DNA of 17,909 bases from NCBI GenBank assembly GCA_020200675.1, contig JAIVIG010000025.1:1-17909 (forward strand), in the 5' to 3' direction. The notes under the pieces were generated by a model. The model was not told the origin of the DNA. It did no database searches and saw only the letters and a list, made by a program, of their open reading frames with translations. This DNA comes from Actinomycetota bacterium. GTDB lineage: Bacteria; Actinomycetota; Rubrobacteria; Rubrobacterales; Rubrobacteraceae. Shown piece after piece: positions 7,073 through 13,358 of this stretch (position 1 is its first letter; each line of letters begins with the position of its first letter). Both the position numbers and the translations under genes were made by a program.

Positions 7073-8023
7073 ATGGCTATAAGACCGGTGGATATAAGGC
7101 GCAAAGAGTTCAAGAACGGCTTCCGCGGCTACGACGCGAACCAGGTAGACGATTTCCTGGACGAGGTCGCGGACGAGTTCGAGCGCACCTTTGCCGAGAA
7201 CCAGCGAATGTCGGAGGAGATCACGACGCTCCAGGAGCGCCTTCAGCAGTTCGAGGATCTGGAGTCTTCGATCCGGGAGGCGCTCGTCCACGCCCAGCAG
7301 ACCGCGCGCGACCTGCGGCGGAACGCGGGTAAGGAGGCCGAGCTGATCGTGCGCGAGGCTAAGGAGCAGTCGCACCGCATCCTGGCCGATTCTTCGAGCC
7401 GGATCGAGCGGGTCCAGGAGTCCTACGAGGTCCTGCGCAAGGCGAAGCAGGACTTCTCCAACGACTTCAGGCACCTGCTGAAGAGCTATATCGCCGTGAT
7501 GGACAACACCGACGTCGCCTCGGCCAAGGAGATAGAGTCGTCCCTGCGCGAGCGCCTCGACCTCGAGTCCGTCGCCGCCGCGCGCGAAGCGGCCGAGACC
7601 CGTAGGCTGGAGGGCCGCGAGGACGAGTCGGCTGCGCCCGCCGCCCAGGAGACCGGCAGCATGGAGGCGGTAGGCACGCAGGACGGCGGAGACACCGAGC
7701 GGATAGAGTTCCCAGAGACGCCGGGTGGTGGTACGACCGACGCCGAGCCCGGCGAGCCGGAGGCCGAGGAGCCGGAGGTGGAGCCTTCCAGCGTGGAGAG
7801 CCCGGCCGATCAGCAGAGCGCTTCCGGGCGTGCGGCCGCGGCGGCTCCCGAGACCGATATTACCCGGGAGGTGGATCGCGAGGAGCCCATGCCGGCTGGG
7901 GAAGGCCGCACCGCCGACGAGTTCTTCAGGGAGGGCGAGACGCGAGGCGACGAGACGCAAGGCGACGAGACCGAGGAGCGCAAGATCTTCCGGGCGAGCC
8001 GTTTCCTGCGACGGCGTGAGTAA
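7073..8023 (+). CDS. divIVA: DivIVA/Wag31-like polar growth and septum-site protein
   Basis: DivIVA proteins form coiled coils at negatively curved membrane, marking poles and septa; in actinobacteria they direct polar cell-wall growth. The 316-residue product has the family N-terminal lipid-binding domain, with PVDIRRKEFKNGFRGYDANQ and VDDFLDEVADEFE. A long heptad-rich coiled coil follows to about residue 150, then a strongly acidic, Pro/Glu/Ala-rich low-complexity region (about 170-300), and a short basic tail, IFRASRFLRRRE. The frame stays open upstream to a TTG at 7037, but ATG at 7073 gives the canonical N-terminus and has GGGGTGAT just before it. The gene starts five bases after yggT. 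Tail residues FLRRR match the end of FtsZ. Confidence 0.93.
   Translation: MAIRPVDIRRKEFKNGFRGYDANQVDDFLDEVADEFERTFAENQRMSEEITTLQERLQQFEDLESSIREALVHAQQTARDLRRNAGKEAELIVREAKEQSHRILADSSSRIERVQESYEVLRKAKQDFSNDFRHLLKSYIAVMDNTDVASAKEIESSLRERLDLESVAAAREAAETRRLEGREDESAAPAAQETGSMEAVGTQDGGDTERIEFPETPGGGTTDAEPGEPEAEEPEVEPSSVESPADQQSASGRAAAAAPETDITREVDREEPMPAGEGRTADEFFREGETRGDETQGDETEERKIFRASRFLRRRE
7937..7966 (+). repeat. 15-base tandem repeat in the divIVA tail
   Basis: Two copies of a 15-base unit (GAGACGCGAGGCGAC, then GAGACGCAAGGCGAC) lie head to tail and differ at one base; a third partial copy (GAGACC) follows. They encode ETRGD-ETQGD-ET. The unit is a multiple of three, so expansion or loss would keep the frame in this disordered region. 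Confidence 0.8.
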
Positions 8024-8342
8024 GACCGGGACCGGGGTCCGAGCCGAAGATTTCGTCCGTCCTGTAAAGTCCGGAGTCTACGTCAAACTCCGGGTCTCGC
8101 CCGGGGCGAAGAGCACAGCGATCAAGGGGATGTACGGGGAGGGTGCGATCAAACTCTCCGTCGCCGCGCCGCCAGTCGAAGGCAAGGCAAACGCGGAGGT
8201 CGAGCGGTACCTCGCGCGGCTCTTCGGTTTGTCTCGCTCGGAGGTCACCGTAGTCAAGGGCGCGTCCAGCCGGGACAAGCTCGTCTTCGTAAGCGGACTC
8301 GGACCAGACGAGATCCAAACCCGCTTGAGCACGCTTCTCTGA
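8016..8342 (+). CDS. DUF167 family protein (YggU-like)
   Basis: The 108-residue product matches the small DUF167/YggU fold. It has GVYVKLRVSPGAKSTAIKG, an IKLSVAAPPVEGKANAEVERYLA segment (family core APPVeGkANea) and VTVVKGASSRDKLVFV (family pattern G..SR.K). Its biochemical function is not established. Members commonly sit beside yggT, sepF and divIVA, as here. GTG at 8016 overlaps the divIVA end by eight bases and gives the usual family length. The same frame is open further upstream inside divIVA, but that part is Arg/Ser-rich and looks like a shadow reading. A gap of about 50 bases with no clear terminator separates it from the next gene. Confidence 0.85.
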   Translation: MSKTGTGVRAEDFVRPVKSGVYVKLRVSPGAKSTAIKGMYGEGAIKLSVAAPPVEGKANAEVERYLARLFGLSRSEVTVVKGASSRDKLVFVSGLGPDEIQTRLSTLL

Positions 8343-8380
8343 CGACCGCCGTGCTCATCTTGCAGCCTTACCGCAACCTT

Positions 8381-8406
8381 AGCTGACGGCCCAAGCTGAC
8401 CGCCGA
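8381..8406 (+). repeat. Imperfect 13-base tandem duplication at the start of the RluD-family gene
   Basis: AGCTGACGGCCCA (8381-8393) is followed at once by AGCTGACCGCCGA (8394-8406); 11 of 13 bases match. The second copy contains the CTG proposed as the start of the pseudouridine synthase gene. The first contains the in-frame TGA (8384-8386) that bounds the frame upstream. A recent small duplication could have disturbed the original start region. Confidence 0.6.
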
Positions 8407-9292
8407 CAACTACAGCTTTGAGGTCTCCTCAGAAGAGGCCGGCGAGCGCCTCGACAAGATCGTCGCCCGGCGCCTCGACGTAAGCCGCAGCGCCGCGCGG
8501 CGTATGATCGAGGAGGAATCGGTGCGGGTCGGTGATACCGCATCCTCCCCGGCCCACAAGATGCGCGGCGGGGAGCGGGTCGAAGCCCAGGTCACCGAGG
8601 GCGGTCTGGAGCCCGAGGATATTCCCGTTCCGCTTCTCTTCGAGGACGAGCATCTTCTGGTCGTGGACAAGCCCGCGGGGCTTGTGGTGCATCCCGGAGC
8701 GGGAAACCGTTTGGGGACGCTGGCCAACGCGCTTTTGGGCAAGGGTATCGCGGGTGGGGAGGACCCGGAGCGGCCGGGGGTCGTACATCGCCTGGACCGG
8801 GACACCTCCGGTCTCATGGTGCTCGCCAAGAGCGAAGAGGCCTACGCGGGACTGGTGGCGGCGCTCTCCGAGCGGCGCGTAAGGCGCATCTACCGGGCCC
8901 TGGTTGTCGGGGAGGGACTGCCGCACGCGGGGACCATCGACTCGCCGGTGGGACGGGACCCCGCGAACCCCACCCTCATGGCGGCGGGGGTAGGAAGGCC
9001 GGCGGTTACGCACTTCGAGGTCATGCACGAAGCCACGGGGCACGCGATGCTGCGAGTGCGCCTGGAGACAGGCAGGACACACCAGATCCGGGTCCACCTC
9101 TCGGTGATAGGGCATCCCGTCTACGCAGATCCCCTCTACGGCGAGGCTGTCCCGGGCCGGCGTCTCTGGCTCCACGCCGAGAGGCTGGCCTTCGTCCACC
9201 CGGTGACCGGAGAAGCACTGGAGTTCGAGGCTTCCATACCCGAGGACCTCCGCGAGGCAGCTCGGGATCTGGACCCGGGCTTCCCCATTTAA
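8396..9292 (+). CDS. rluD: RluD-family 23S rRNA pseudouridine synthase, apparent CTG start
   Basis: RluA/RluD-family enzymes isomerise uridines of large-subunit rRNA to pseudouridine. From CTG at 8396 the product is 298 residues. It has an N-terminal S4 RNA-binding domain (about 8-65; GERLDKIVARRLDVSRSAARRMI), the LLVVDKPAGLVVHPG strand (87-101), the catalytic motif HRLDRDTSG (131-139, nucleophile D134) and GRTHQIRVH (226-234). The frame is closed by a TGA at 8384-8386, and between it and the internal ATG at 8504 there is no ATG, GTG or TTG. Starting at 8504 would cut the S4 domain in two, so CTG is the best start. The subfamily (rluD rather than another RluA type) is inferred from the S4 domain. 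Confidence 0.88.
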   Translation: MTADNYSFEVSSEEAGERLDKIVARRLDVSRSAARRMIEEESVRVGDTASSPAHKMRGGERVEAQVTEGGLEPEDIPVPLLFEDEHLLVVDKPAGLVVHPGAGNRLGTLANALLGKGIAGGEDPERPGVVHRLDRDTSGLMVLAKSEEAYAGLVAALSERRVRRIYRALVVGEGLPHAGTIDSPVGRDPANPTLMAAGVGRPAVTHFEVMHEATGHAMLRVRLETGRTHQIRVHLSVIGHPVYADPLYGEAVPGRRLWLHAERLAFVHPVTGEALEFEASIPEDLREAARDLDPGFPI

Positions 9293-9321
9293 CGAAGCCT
9301 CCCTCCAGCGTCTACTAACCA

Positions 9322-9361
9322 CGGGCTTTATTGTGCTCGGCGGAGCGGGTACAATAGCCCG
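9322..9361 (+). promoter_or_regulatory. pyr operon promoter within an extended dyad
   Basis: TACAAT (9350-9355) is a good sigma-70-type -10 element in the 116-base gap before pyrR. A weak -35 candidate, TTTATT (9327-9332), lies 17 bases upstream. Transcription would begin near 9362, leaving a leader of about 47 bases. The -10 sits in a striking imperfect palindrome. CGGGCT (9322-9327), a two-base bulge and ATTGT (9330-9334) pair with ACAAT (9351-9355) and AGCCCG (9356-9361), and an inner GCTC-ggcg-GAGC stem lies at 9335-9346. This could be an operator. It could also act as a hairpin ending the upstream transcript, though no T-run follows. Confidence 0.55.
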
Positions 9362-9368
9362 GACCGAC

Positions 9369-9398
9369 CCTTTAACGGCGTCCCGTGAGGCGCGAAGG
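9369..9398 (+). promoter_or_regulatory. PyrR-binding hairpin that sequesters the pyrR Shine-Dalgarno sequence
   Basis: The leader contains CGTCCCGTGAGGCG (9379-9392), which fits the PyrR-binding-loop consensus ARUCCNGNGAGGYU except for its two end bases. Those form a compensating C-G pair in place of A-U. The fold has an upper stem (GCGTC with GGCGC, including one U.G pair) and the hexaloop CCGUGA (consensus CNGNGA). A purine-containing internal loop (9373-9377 opposite G9394) leads to a lower stem of CCTT (9369-9372) with AAGG (9395-9398). AAGG is the core of the pyrR ribosome-binding site. Known biology: PyrR binds such loops with UMP/UTP, causing attenuation in Bacillus and translational repression in mycobacteria. 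No terminator is visible, so repression of translation is the likely mode. Confidence 0.75.
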
Positions 9399-9402
9399 AG
9401 GT
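9395..9402 (+). promoter_or_regulatory. Strong Shine-Dalgarno sequence fixing the pyrR start
   Basis: AAGGAGGT lies six bases before the TTG at 9409. It excludes the upstream in-frame GTG at 9385, which is part of the hairpin loop rather than a start codon. Confidence 0.85.
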
Positions 9403-9408
9403 AACAGG

Positions 9409-10002
9409 TTGAGACGACTGAGGGCCGGCGCCCGCCGGCACGGCCAGGCGAACACCGCCGAGGGCCGCAACCACTCCGAAATCCTCTCCAAAGACGGCAT
9501 AGATCGCTCCTTGAGGCGCATCTCGCACGAGATCCTCGAACGTAACGCCTCTTCTCTCGAAGGCCTGGCGCTGGTCGGCGTGCTCACCCGCGGGGCGCCG
9601 CTGGCCAGGAGGATCGCCGAGAACATCCGACATTTCGAGGGTTTGGAGGTTCCGGTGGGCGCCCTGGACATCACGCTGCACCGGGACGACCGGGAGGAGC
9701 GGGACGAGGGTCCCGAAGTGCGGGGGAGCCACGTTCCCTTCGACGTTACCGGAAAGACCGTCGTGCTCGTGGACGACGTGCTCTACACCGGGCGGACGGC
9801 CCGGGCGGCGATGGACGCTCTCCTGGAGCTAGGACGTCCGGCGGCGATACACCTCGCCATCCTCGTGGACCGCGGGCACAGGGAGCTTCCCATACGTGCG
9901 GACCACGTCGGGAAGAACGTCCCGACCAGCCGGGATGAGAGCGTGCGCGTGAGGTTGATCGAAACCGACGGGGAAGACGGGGTGATCCGCGTTGCAGATT
10001 AA
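9409..10002 (+). CDS. pyrR: Pyrimidine operon regulator / uracil phosphoribosyltransferase PyrR
   Basis: PyrR senses UMP/UTP and binds pyr mRNA to repress it; many members also make UMP from uracil and PRPP. From TTG at 9409 the product is 197 residues. It has SLRRISHEILERN (34-46), LALVGVLTRGAPLARRIA, VGALDITLHRDD (83-94), the PRPP-binding motif VLVDDVLYTGRT (119-130) and the very typical ILVDRGHRELPIRADHVGKN stretch (151-170). Compared with usual PyrR (about 180 residues) it carries roughly 20 extra basic N-terminal residues. The start is set by the perfect AAGGAGGT six bases upstream, not by the GTG at 9385. It heads the pyr operon and overlaps pyrB by 11 bases. A matching RNA hairpin lies just before it. 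Confidence 0.96.
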   Translation: MRRLRAGARRHGQANTAEGRNHSEILSKDGIDRSLRRISHEILERNASSLEGLALVGVLTRGAPLARRIAENIRHFEGLEVPVGALDITLHRDDREERDEGPEVRGSHVPFDVTGKTVVLVDDVLYTGRTARAAMDALLELGRPAAIHLAILVDRGHRELPIRADHVGKNVPTSRDESVRVRLIETDGEDGVIRVAD

Positions 10003-10915
10003 GAACTTTCTTACCCTCGAAGACGCGAGCAAGGACGAGCTGAAAGAAGTTTTGGACCTCGCCCGAACCTATGCGGCAGGGCACACCGTACCGGCCCTCG
10101 CCGGCAGGACCGTCTGCCTGGCCTTCTTCGAGGCCTCGACCCGGACGGCCGTCTCGTTCGAGCTCGCCGCCCGGCGAGCCGGGGCGGATGTCATCTCGCT
10201 CTCCGAGAAGGGGTCCGCGATCCAGAAGGGTGAATCCCTGATAGACACCGTCGTTACCCTCGACGCTCTGGGGGCGGACGCCGTCGTGATCCGGCACCCC
10301 TCTGCGGGCGCTGCTCGTCTCGCCGCCCGCCACGCGAACGCCGCCATCGTCAACGCTGGCGACGGCTGCGGGCAGCACCCGACCCAGGCGCTCCTAGATC
10401 TGCACGCGCTCTCCACCTCCCTGGGTGACTTCGACGAGCTCGCCGGCAGAAAGGTCGCCGTGGTGGGCGACGTTCTGCACAGCCGGGTGGCGCGCAGCGT
10501 AATCCCCGCCTTCTGCGCCGCTGGCATGGAGGTGTCGCTGGTCGCGCCCAACACCCTCCTGCCCCGCGAAGCCGGGGCCTGGGAATTGCCGATACTGCCC
10601 TCCGTGGACGACGCCCTCGACTGGGGCGCCGAAGTTCTCTACACCCTCCGGCTCCAGAAGGAGCGGATGACCTCTCGGTCCCCGCGCGTCCCGTCCGTCG
10701 CCGAGTACTCTCGCTACTACGGCGTAGCGAAGCGGCACCTAAAACCCGGCGTCCTCGTAATGCACCCCGGCCCCGTCAACCGGGGCGTGGAGATCTCCGG
10801 CGATGTCGTCCTCTCTGATTCTTCCCTGGTCTCGGATCAGGTCGCCTCTGGCATCGCCGTCCGTTCGGCGGTCCTCGCCCTCGCCGTGGGCGCCACCGAG
10901 AAGTTGGCCGCGTGA
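9992..10915 (+). CDS. pyrB: Aspartate carbamoyltransferase catalytic subunit PyrB
   Basis: PyrB condenses carbamoyl phosphate with aspartate, the first committed step of pyrimidine synthesis. The 307-residue product has the carbamoyl-phosphate motif FFEASTRT (45-52), SEKGSAIQKGESLIDT (71-86), VIRHPSAG, NAGDGCGQHPTQALLDL (121-137), the second-domain VAVVGDVLHSRVARS and the closing MHPGPVNRGVE (257-267). Length is normal and all active-site motifs are present. TTG at 9992 overlaps the pyrR end by 11 bases, with GGTGAT as a weak ribosome site just upstream. The pyrC GTG overlaps its TGA. No pyrI regulatory-subunit gene is present, as is usual in Gram-positive pyr operons. Confidence 0.97.
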   Translation: MQIKNFLTLEDASKDELKEVLDLARTYAAGHTVPALAGRTVCLAFFEASTRTAVSFELAARRAGADVISLSEKGSAIQKGESLIDTVVTLDALGADAVVIRHPSAGAARLAARHANAAIVNAGDGCGQHPTQALLDLHALSTSLGDFDELAGRKVAVVGDVLHSRVARSVIPAFCAAGMEVSLVAPNTLLPREAGAWELPILPSVDDALDWGAEVLYTLRLQKERMTSRSPRVPSVAEYSRYYGVAKRHLKPGVLVMHPGPVNRGVEISGDVVLSDSSLVSDQVASGIAVRSAVLALAVGATEKLAA

Positions 10916-12240
10916 CGGACGGCCCGACGGAGGCCGCGACGAAAGCACCGGACGACCTCGTTATCCGCGGCGCGCACGTCCTCGACCCCGCGAGCGGCCT
11001 GGACGGCGTCACGGACGTACTCCTCTCGTCCGGGCATATCGCCGAGGTCGGGGAGAACCTGAGGGGCACGCGTCACCTTGACGCGGACGGCCTGCACCTC
11101 TTCCCAGGCTTCGTGGACGTACACGCGCACTGGCGCACGCCGGGCCGGGAGGACGAGGAGACCATAGAGACGGGCTCCGCGGCCGCCGCCGCGGGCGGCT
11201 TCACGAGCGTGGTGATGATGCCGAATACCGACCCCATAGTGGACCGGCCCGTGGTCGTCTCCGGCCTCGTGCGTCGCGTCGAGAGGGAGTCGCGGGTGCG
11301 GGCCTACGTCTCGGCGGCTCTGCACGAAGGGCTCAAGGGAGAGCGGCTCACGGAGATGCGTCTCCTCAAGGAGGCCGGGGCCTTCTGTGTTTCGGACGAC
11401 GGGCTCGGGACGCAATCGGCCGGGGTCTTGAGGAACGGCATGCTCTACGCAAAGACCGCGGGGCTGCCGGTGATCCTGCACTGCGAAGACCACACGCTGG
11501 CGACCGGCGTGGTCCACGACGGGGTCGCGGCGGCGCTCGCGGGGGTGCCGGGCTCGCCGGGGAGCGCCGAGGACGTAGCGACCGCGACGGCGCTGGTCCT
11601 CGCGGCGGAGACGGGCGCCAAAGTCCACATAACCCACGTCTCGACCGCGCTCTCGGCCGCGCTCGTCGGTTTCTTTAAAGGAAGGGGGGATATCACCGCC
11701 GACACCACCCCGCACCACCTGACGCTCACCGACGAGCTGGTGGGTATGCTGGAGGGTATGTACCGGGTGAACCCGCCGTTGAGGCCGGACGGCGATAGGC
11801 TCGAAGTTGGAAAGGCGTTAAAGGGTGGTATCCTAGATTTCGTGGCCACGGATCACGCGCCGCACGCCTCCGAGGAGAAGGAGCTCCCGCTGGAGGAGGC
11901 CGCCCCCGGCTTCCTGGGACACGAGACGGCCTTCCCGGCGCTCTATACGGAGCTCGTAAAGAGCGGAAAACTCCCGCTCTCGCGGCTCGTCGAAGCGATG
12001 GCGTGCGCGCCGGGGCGTTGGGTCGCGAGCGGTGCTTACGGGATCTTCGCGGGCGCGCCCGCGGATTTGGCGCTTGTAGACCTCTCCGAGGAGTGGACGG
12101 TACGCACGGGCGCGCTCGCGAGCCGTTCCTCGAATAGCCCGTACCTCGGGCGGAGGCTCGGGGGGCGTGTCGTGGGCACGATGGTTGGCGGCGAATTGGT
12201 ATACGACGGAATGGGAGCGAAGTTTGGAGCAAGGACGTAA
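10912..12240 (+). CDS. pyrC: Dihydroorotase PyrC (class I)
   Basis: PyrC cyclises carbamoyl aspartate to dihydroorotate in a metal-dependent amidohydrolase fold. The 442-residue product has FPGFVDVHAHWRTPG with the HxH metal ligands (H71, H73), VMMPNTDP (101-108) and SDDG (161-164). In class I enzymes an aspartate at this last point replaces the carboxylated lysine. It also has ILHCEDH (H190), HITHVST (H242), TADTTPHHLTLTDE and VATDHAPH (D314). Length and motifs fit the class I enzymes that pair with PyrB in Gram-positive operons. The GTG start overlaps the pyrB stop as GTGA. The 3' end overlaps the proposed carA start by 17 bases. An AT-richer patch near 11800-11845 is a possible internal promoter. 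Confidence 0.96.
   Translation: MTDGPTEAATKAPDDLVIRGAHVLDPASGLDGVTDVLLSSGHIAEVGENLRGTRHLDADGLHLFPGFVDVHAHWRTPGREDEETIETGSAAAAAGGFTSVVMMPNTDPIVDRPVVVSGLVRRVERESRVRAYVSAALHEGLKGERLTEMRLLKEAGAFCVSDDGLGTQSAGVLRNGMLYAKTAGLPVILHCEDHTLATGVVHDGVAAALAGVPGSPGSAEDVATATALVLAAETGAKVHITHVSTALSAALVGFFKGRGDITADTTPHHLTLTDELVGMLEGMYRVNPPLRPDGDRLEVGKALKGGILDFVATDHAPHASEEKELPLEEAAPGFLGHETAFPALYTELVKSGKLPLSRLVEAMACAPGRWVASGAYGIFAGAPADLALVDLSEEWTVRTGALASRSSNSPYLGRRLGGRVVGTMVGGELVYDGMGAKFGART
11807..11834 (+). promoter_or_regulatory. Possible internal promoter in pyrC, upstream of carA
   Basis: TTGGAA (11807-11812) and TATCCT (11829-11834) are 16 bases apart and each match the sigma-70 consensus at four of six positions. 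They lie in a short AT-richer patch about 390 bases before carA. The match is weak and coding constraint could explain it. Confidence 0.2.
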
Positions 12241-13354
12241 CCTGGGGCTCGCGGCGCGGAGCCGGGCGTTGGTGGTGCTGGAGGACGGCGCCTCTTTCTC
12301 GGGCTGGACCTTCGCGGGCGAGGGTGAGGTCTCGGGAGAGGTCGTCTTTACGACCAGCATGGTCGGCTACCAGGAGACCCTCACGGACCCCTCGTACCGC
12401 GGCCAGATCGTGCTCTTCACCTACCCCCTCATCGGCAACTACGGCGTCATCCCCGGCGACGAGGAGTCGCCGAAGGTTCAGGCCGCCGCCGTCCTGGTGC
12501 GAGAGTACACCCCGCACCACAGCAACTGGGCGAGCGAGCTCTCCCTCGCCACCCTCCTCGAAGAGAACGGTACTTTGGGCGTCGAGGGGATAGATACCCG
12601 AGCCTTGACTCGTCACTTGAGGAATAAAGGCGCGATGCGCGGCGTCATCTCCACCGTCGAGCACAACGTTAACGTTCTGCGCGAGAAGGCCAACGCCCAT
12701 CCGACGATGGTCGGCCTCGACCTCGCCTCCTCGATTACCGAACTCTCCGAACCCGTACTGCTACCGGCCTTCGGCGAGGAGCGCAGCTGCGTTGTCGCCC
12801 TCGACTACGGGGTCAAGGGCTCTATTTACAAAGAGCTGCGCAGCCGGGGCGCCTCGGTCCTGGCGATGCCCGGTTCGACGCCCGCTTCGGAGGTTCTTGC
12901 GCAGGAGCCCGACGCGGTCTTTCTCTCGAACGGTCCCGGGGACCCGGCCGCCCTGAGCGAGGCGGTTGCGAACCTGCGCGGAGTTCTCGGGGAGAGACCG
13001 GTCTTCGGCATTTGCCTTGGGCACCAGCTCCTCGGTCTGGCGTTGGGGTGCGAGACGTACAAGATGCCGTTCGGGCACCACGGCGCGAACCACCCGGTCC
13101 GTAACCTGCGGACGGGGAAGATCGAGATCACCAGCCAGAACCACGGTTTCGCCGTCGGCGAGGAGACCCTGCCCGAGGGTGTCGAAATGACCCATCGCAA
13201 CCTATACGACGGCACGGTCGAAGGGCTCGCCAGTACCTCGCTCAACGCGTGGAGCGTCCAGTATCACCCCGAGTCGAGCCCCGGACCGCGCGACTCCGGC
13301 TACCTCTTCGACGAGTTCGTGGAGGAAATCTCCGACGAAAAGGCCCGGGCGTAG
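12224..13354 (+). CDS. carA: Carbamoyl-phosphate synthase small (glutaminase) subunit CarA
   Basis: CarA hydrolyses glutamine and channels ammonia to CarB for carbamoyl phosphate, used for pyrimidines and arginine. From TTG at 12224 the product has 376 residues. The N-terminal CarA domain has LVVLEDGASFSGWTF, TTSMVGYQETLTDPSYRGQ and GIDTRALTRHLRNKGAMRG. The class I glutaminase domain has LSNGPGDPA, the nucleophile in FGICLGHQLLG (C264), QNHGFAV and the catalytic His/Glu in YHPESSPGP (H348, E350). GGGAG (12213-12217) lies six bases before this TTG. TTG at 12269, with GGAG seven bases upstream, would give MVVLEDG and is also possible. The frame upstream of 12224 overlaps pyrC and lacks family similarity. 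Confidence 0.94.
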   Translation: MEQGRNLGLAARSRALVVLEDGASFSGWTFAGEGEVSGEVVFTTSMVGYQETLTDPSYRGQIVLFTYPLIGNYGVIPGDEESPKVQAAAVLVREYTPHHSNWASELSLATLLEENGTLGVEGIDTRALTRHLRNKGAMRGVISTVEHNVNVLREKANAHPTMVGLDLASSITELSEPVLLPAFGEERSCVVALDYGVKGSIYKELRSRGASVLAMPGSTPASEVLAQEPDAVFLSNGPGDPAALSEAVANLRGVLGERPVFGICLGHQLLGLALGCETYKMPFGHHGANHPVRNLRTGKIEITSQNHGFAVGEETLPEGVEMTHRNLYDGTVEGLASTSLNAWSVQYHPESSPGPRDSGYLFDEFVEEISDEKARA

Positions 13355-13358
13355 AGGC

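Noticed and set aside
9293..9361. Classical intrinsic terminator after the RluD-family gene
   Set aside because: The dyad is there but no T-run follows, and it overlaps the pyr -10 element.
9385..9408. GTG at 9385 as the pyrR start
   Set aside because: It sits inside the PyrR-hairpin loop and has no ribosome site, while AAGGAGGT is ideally placed for the TTG at 9409.
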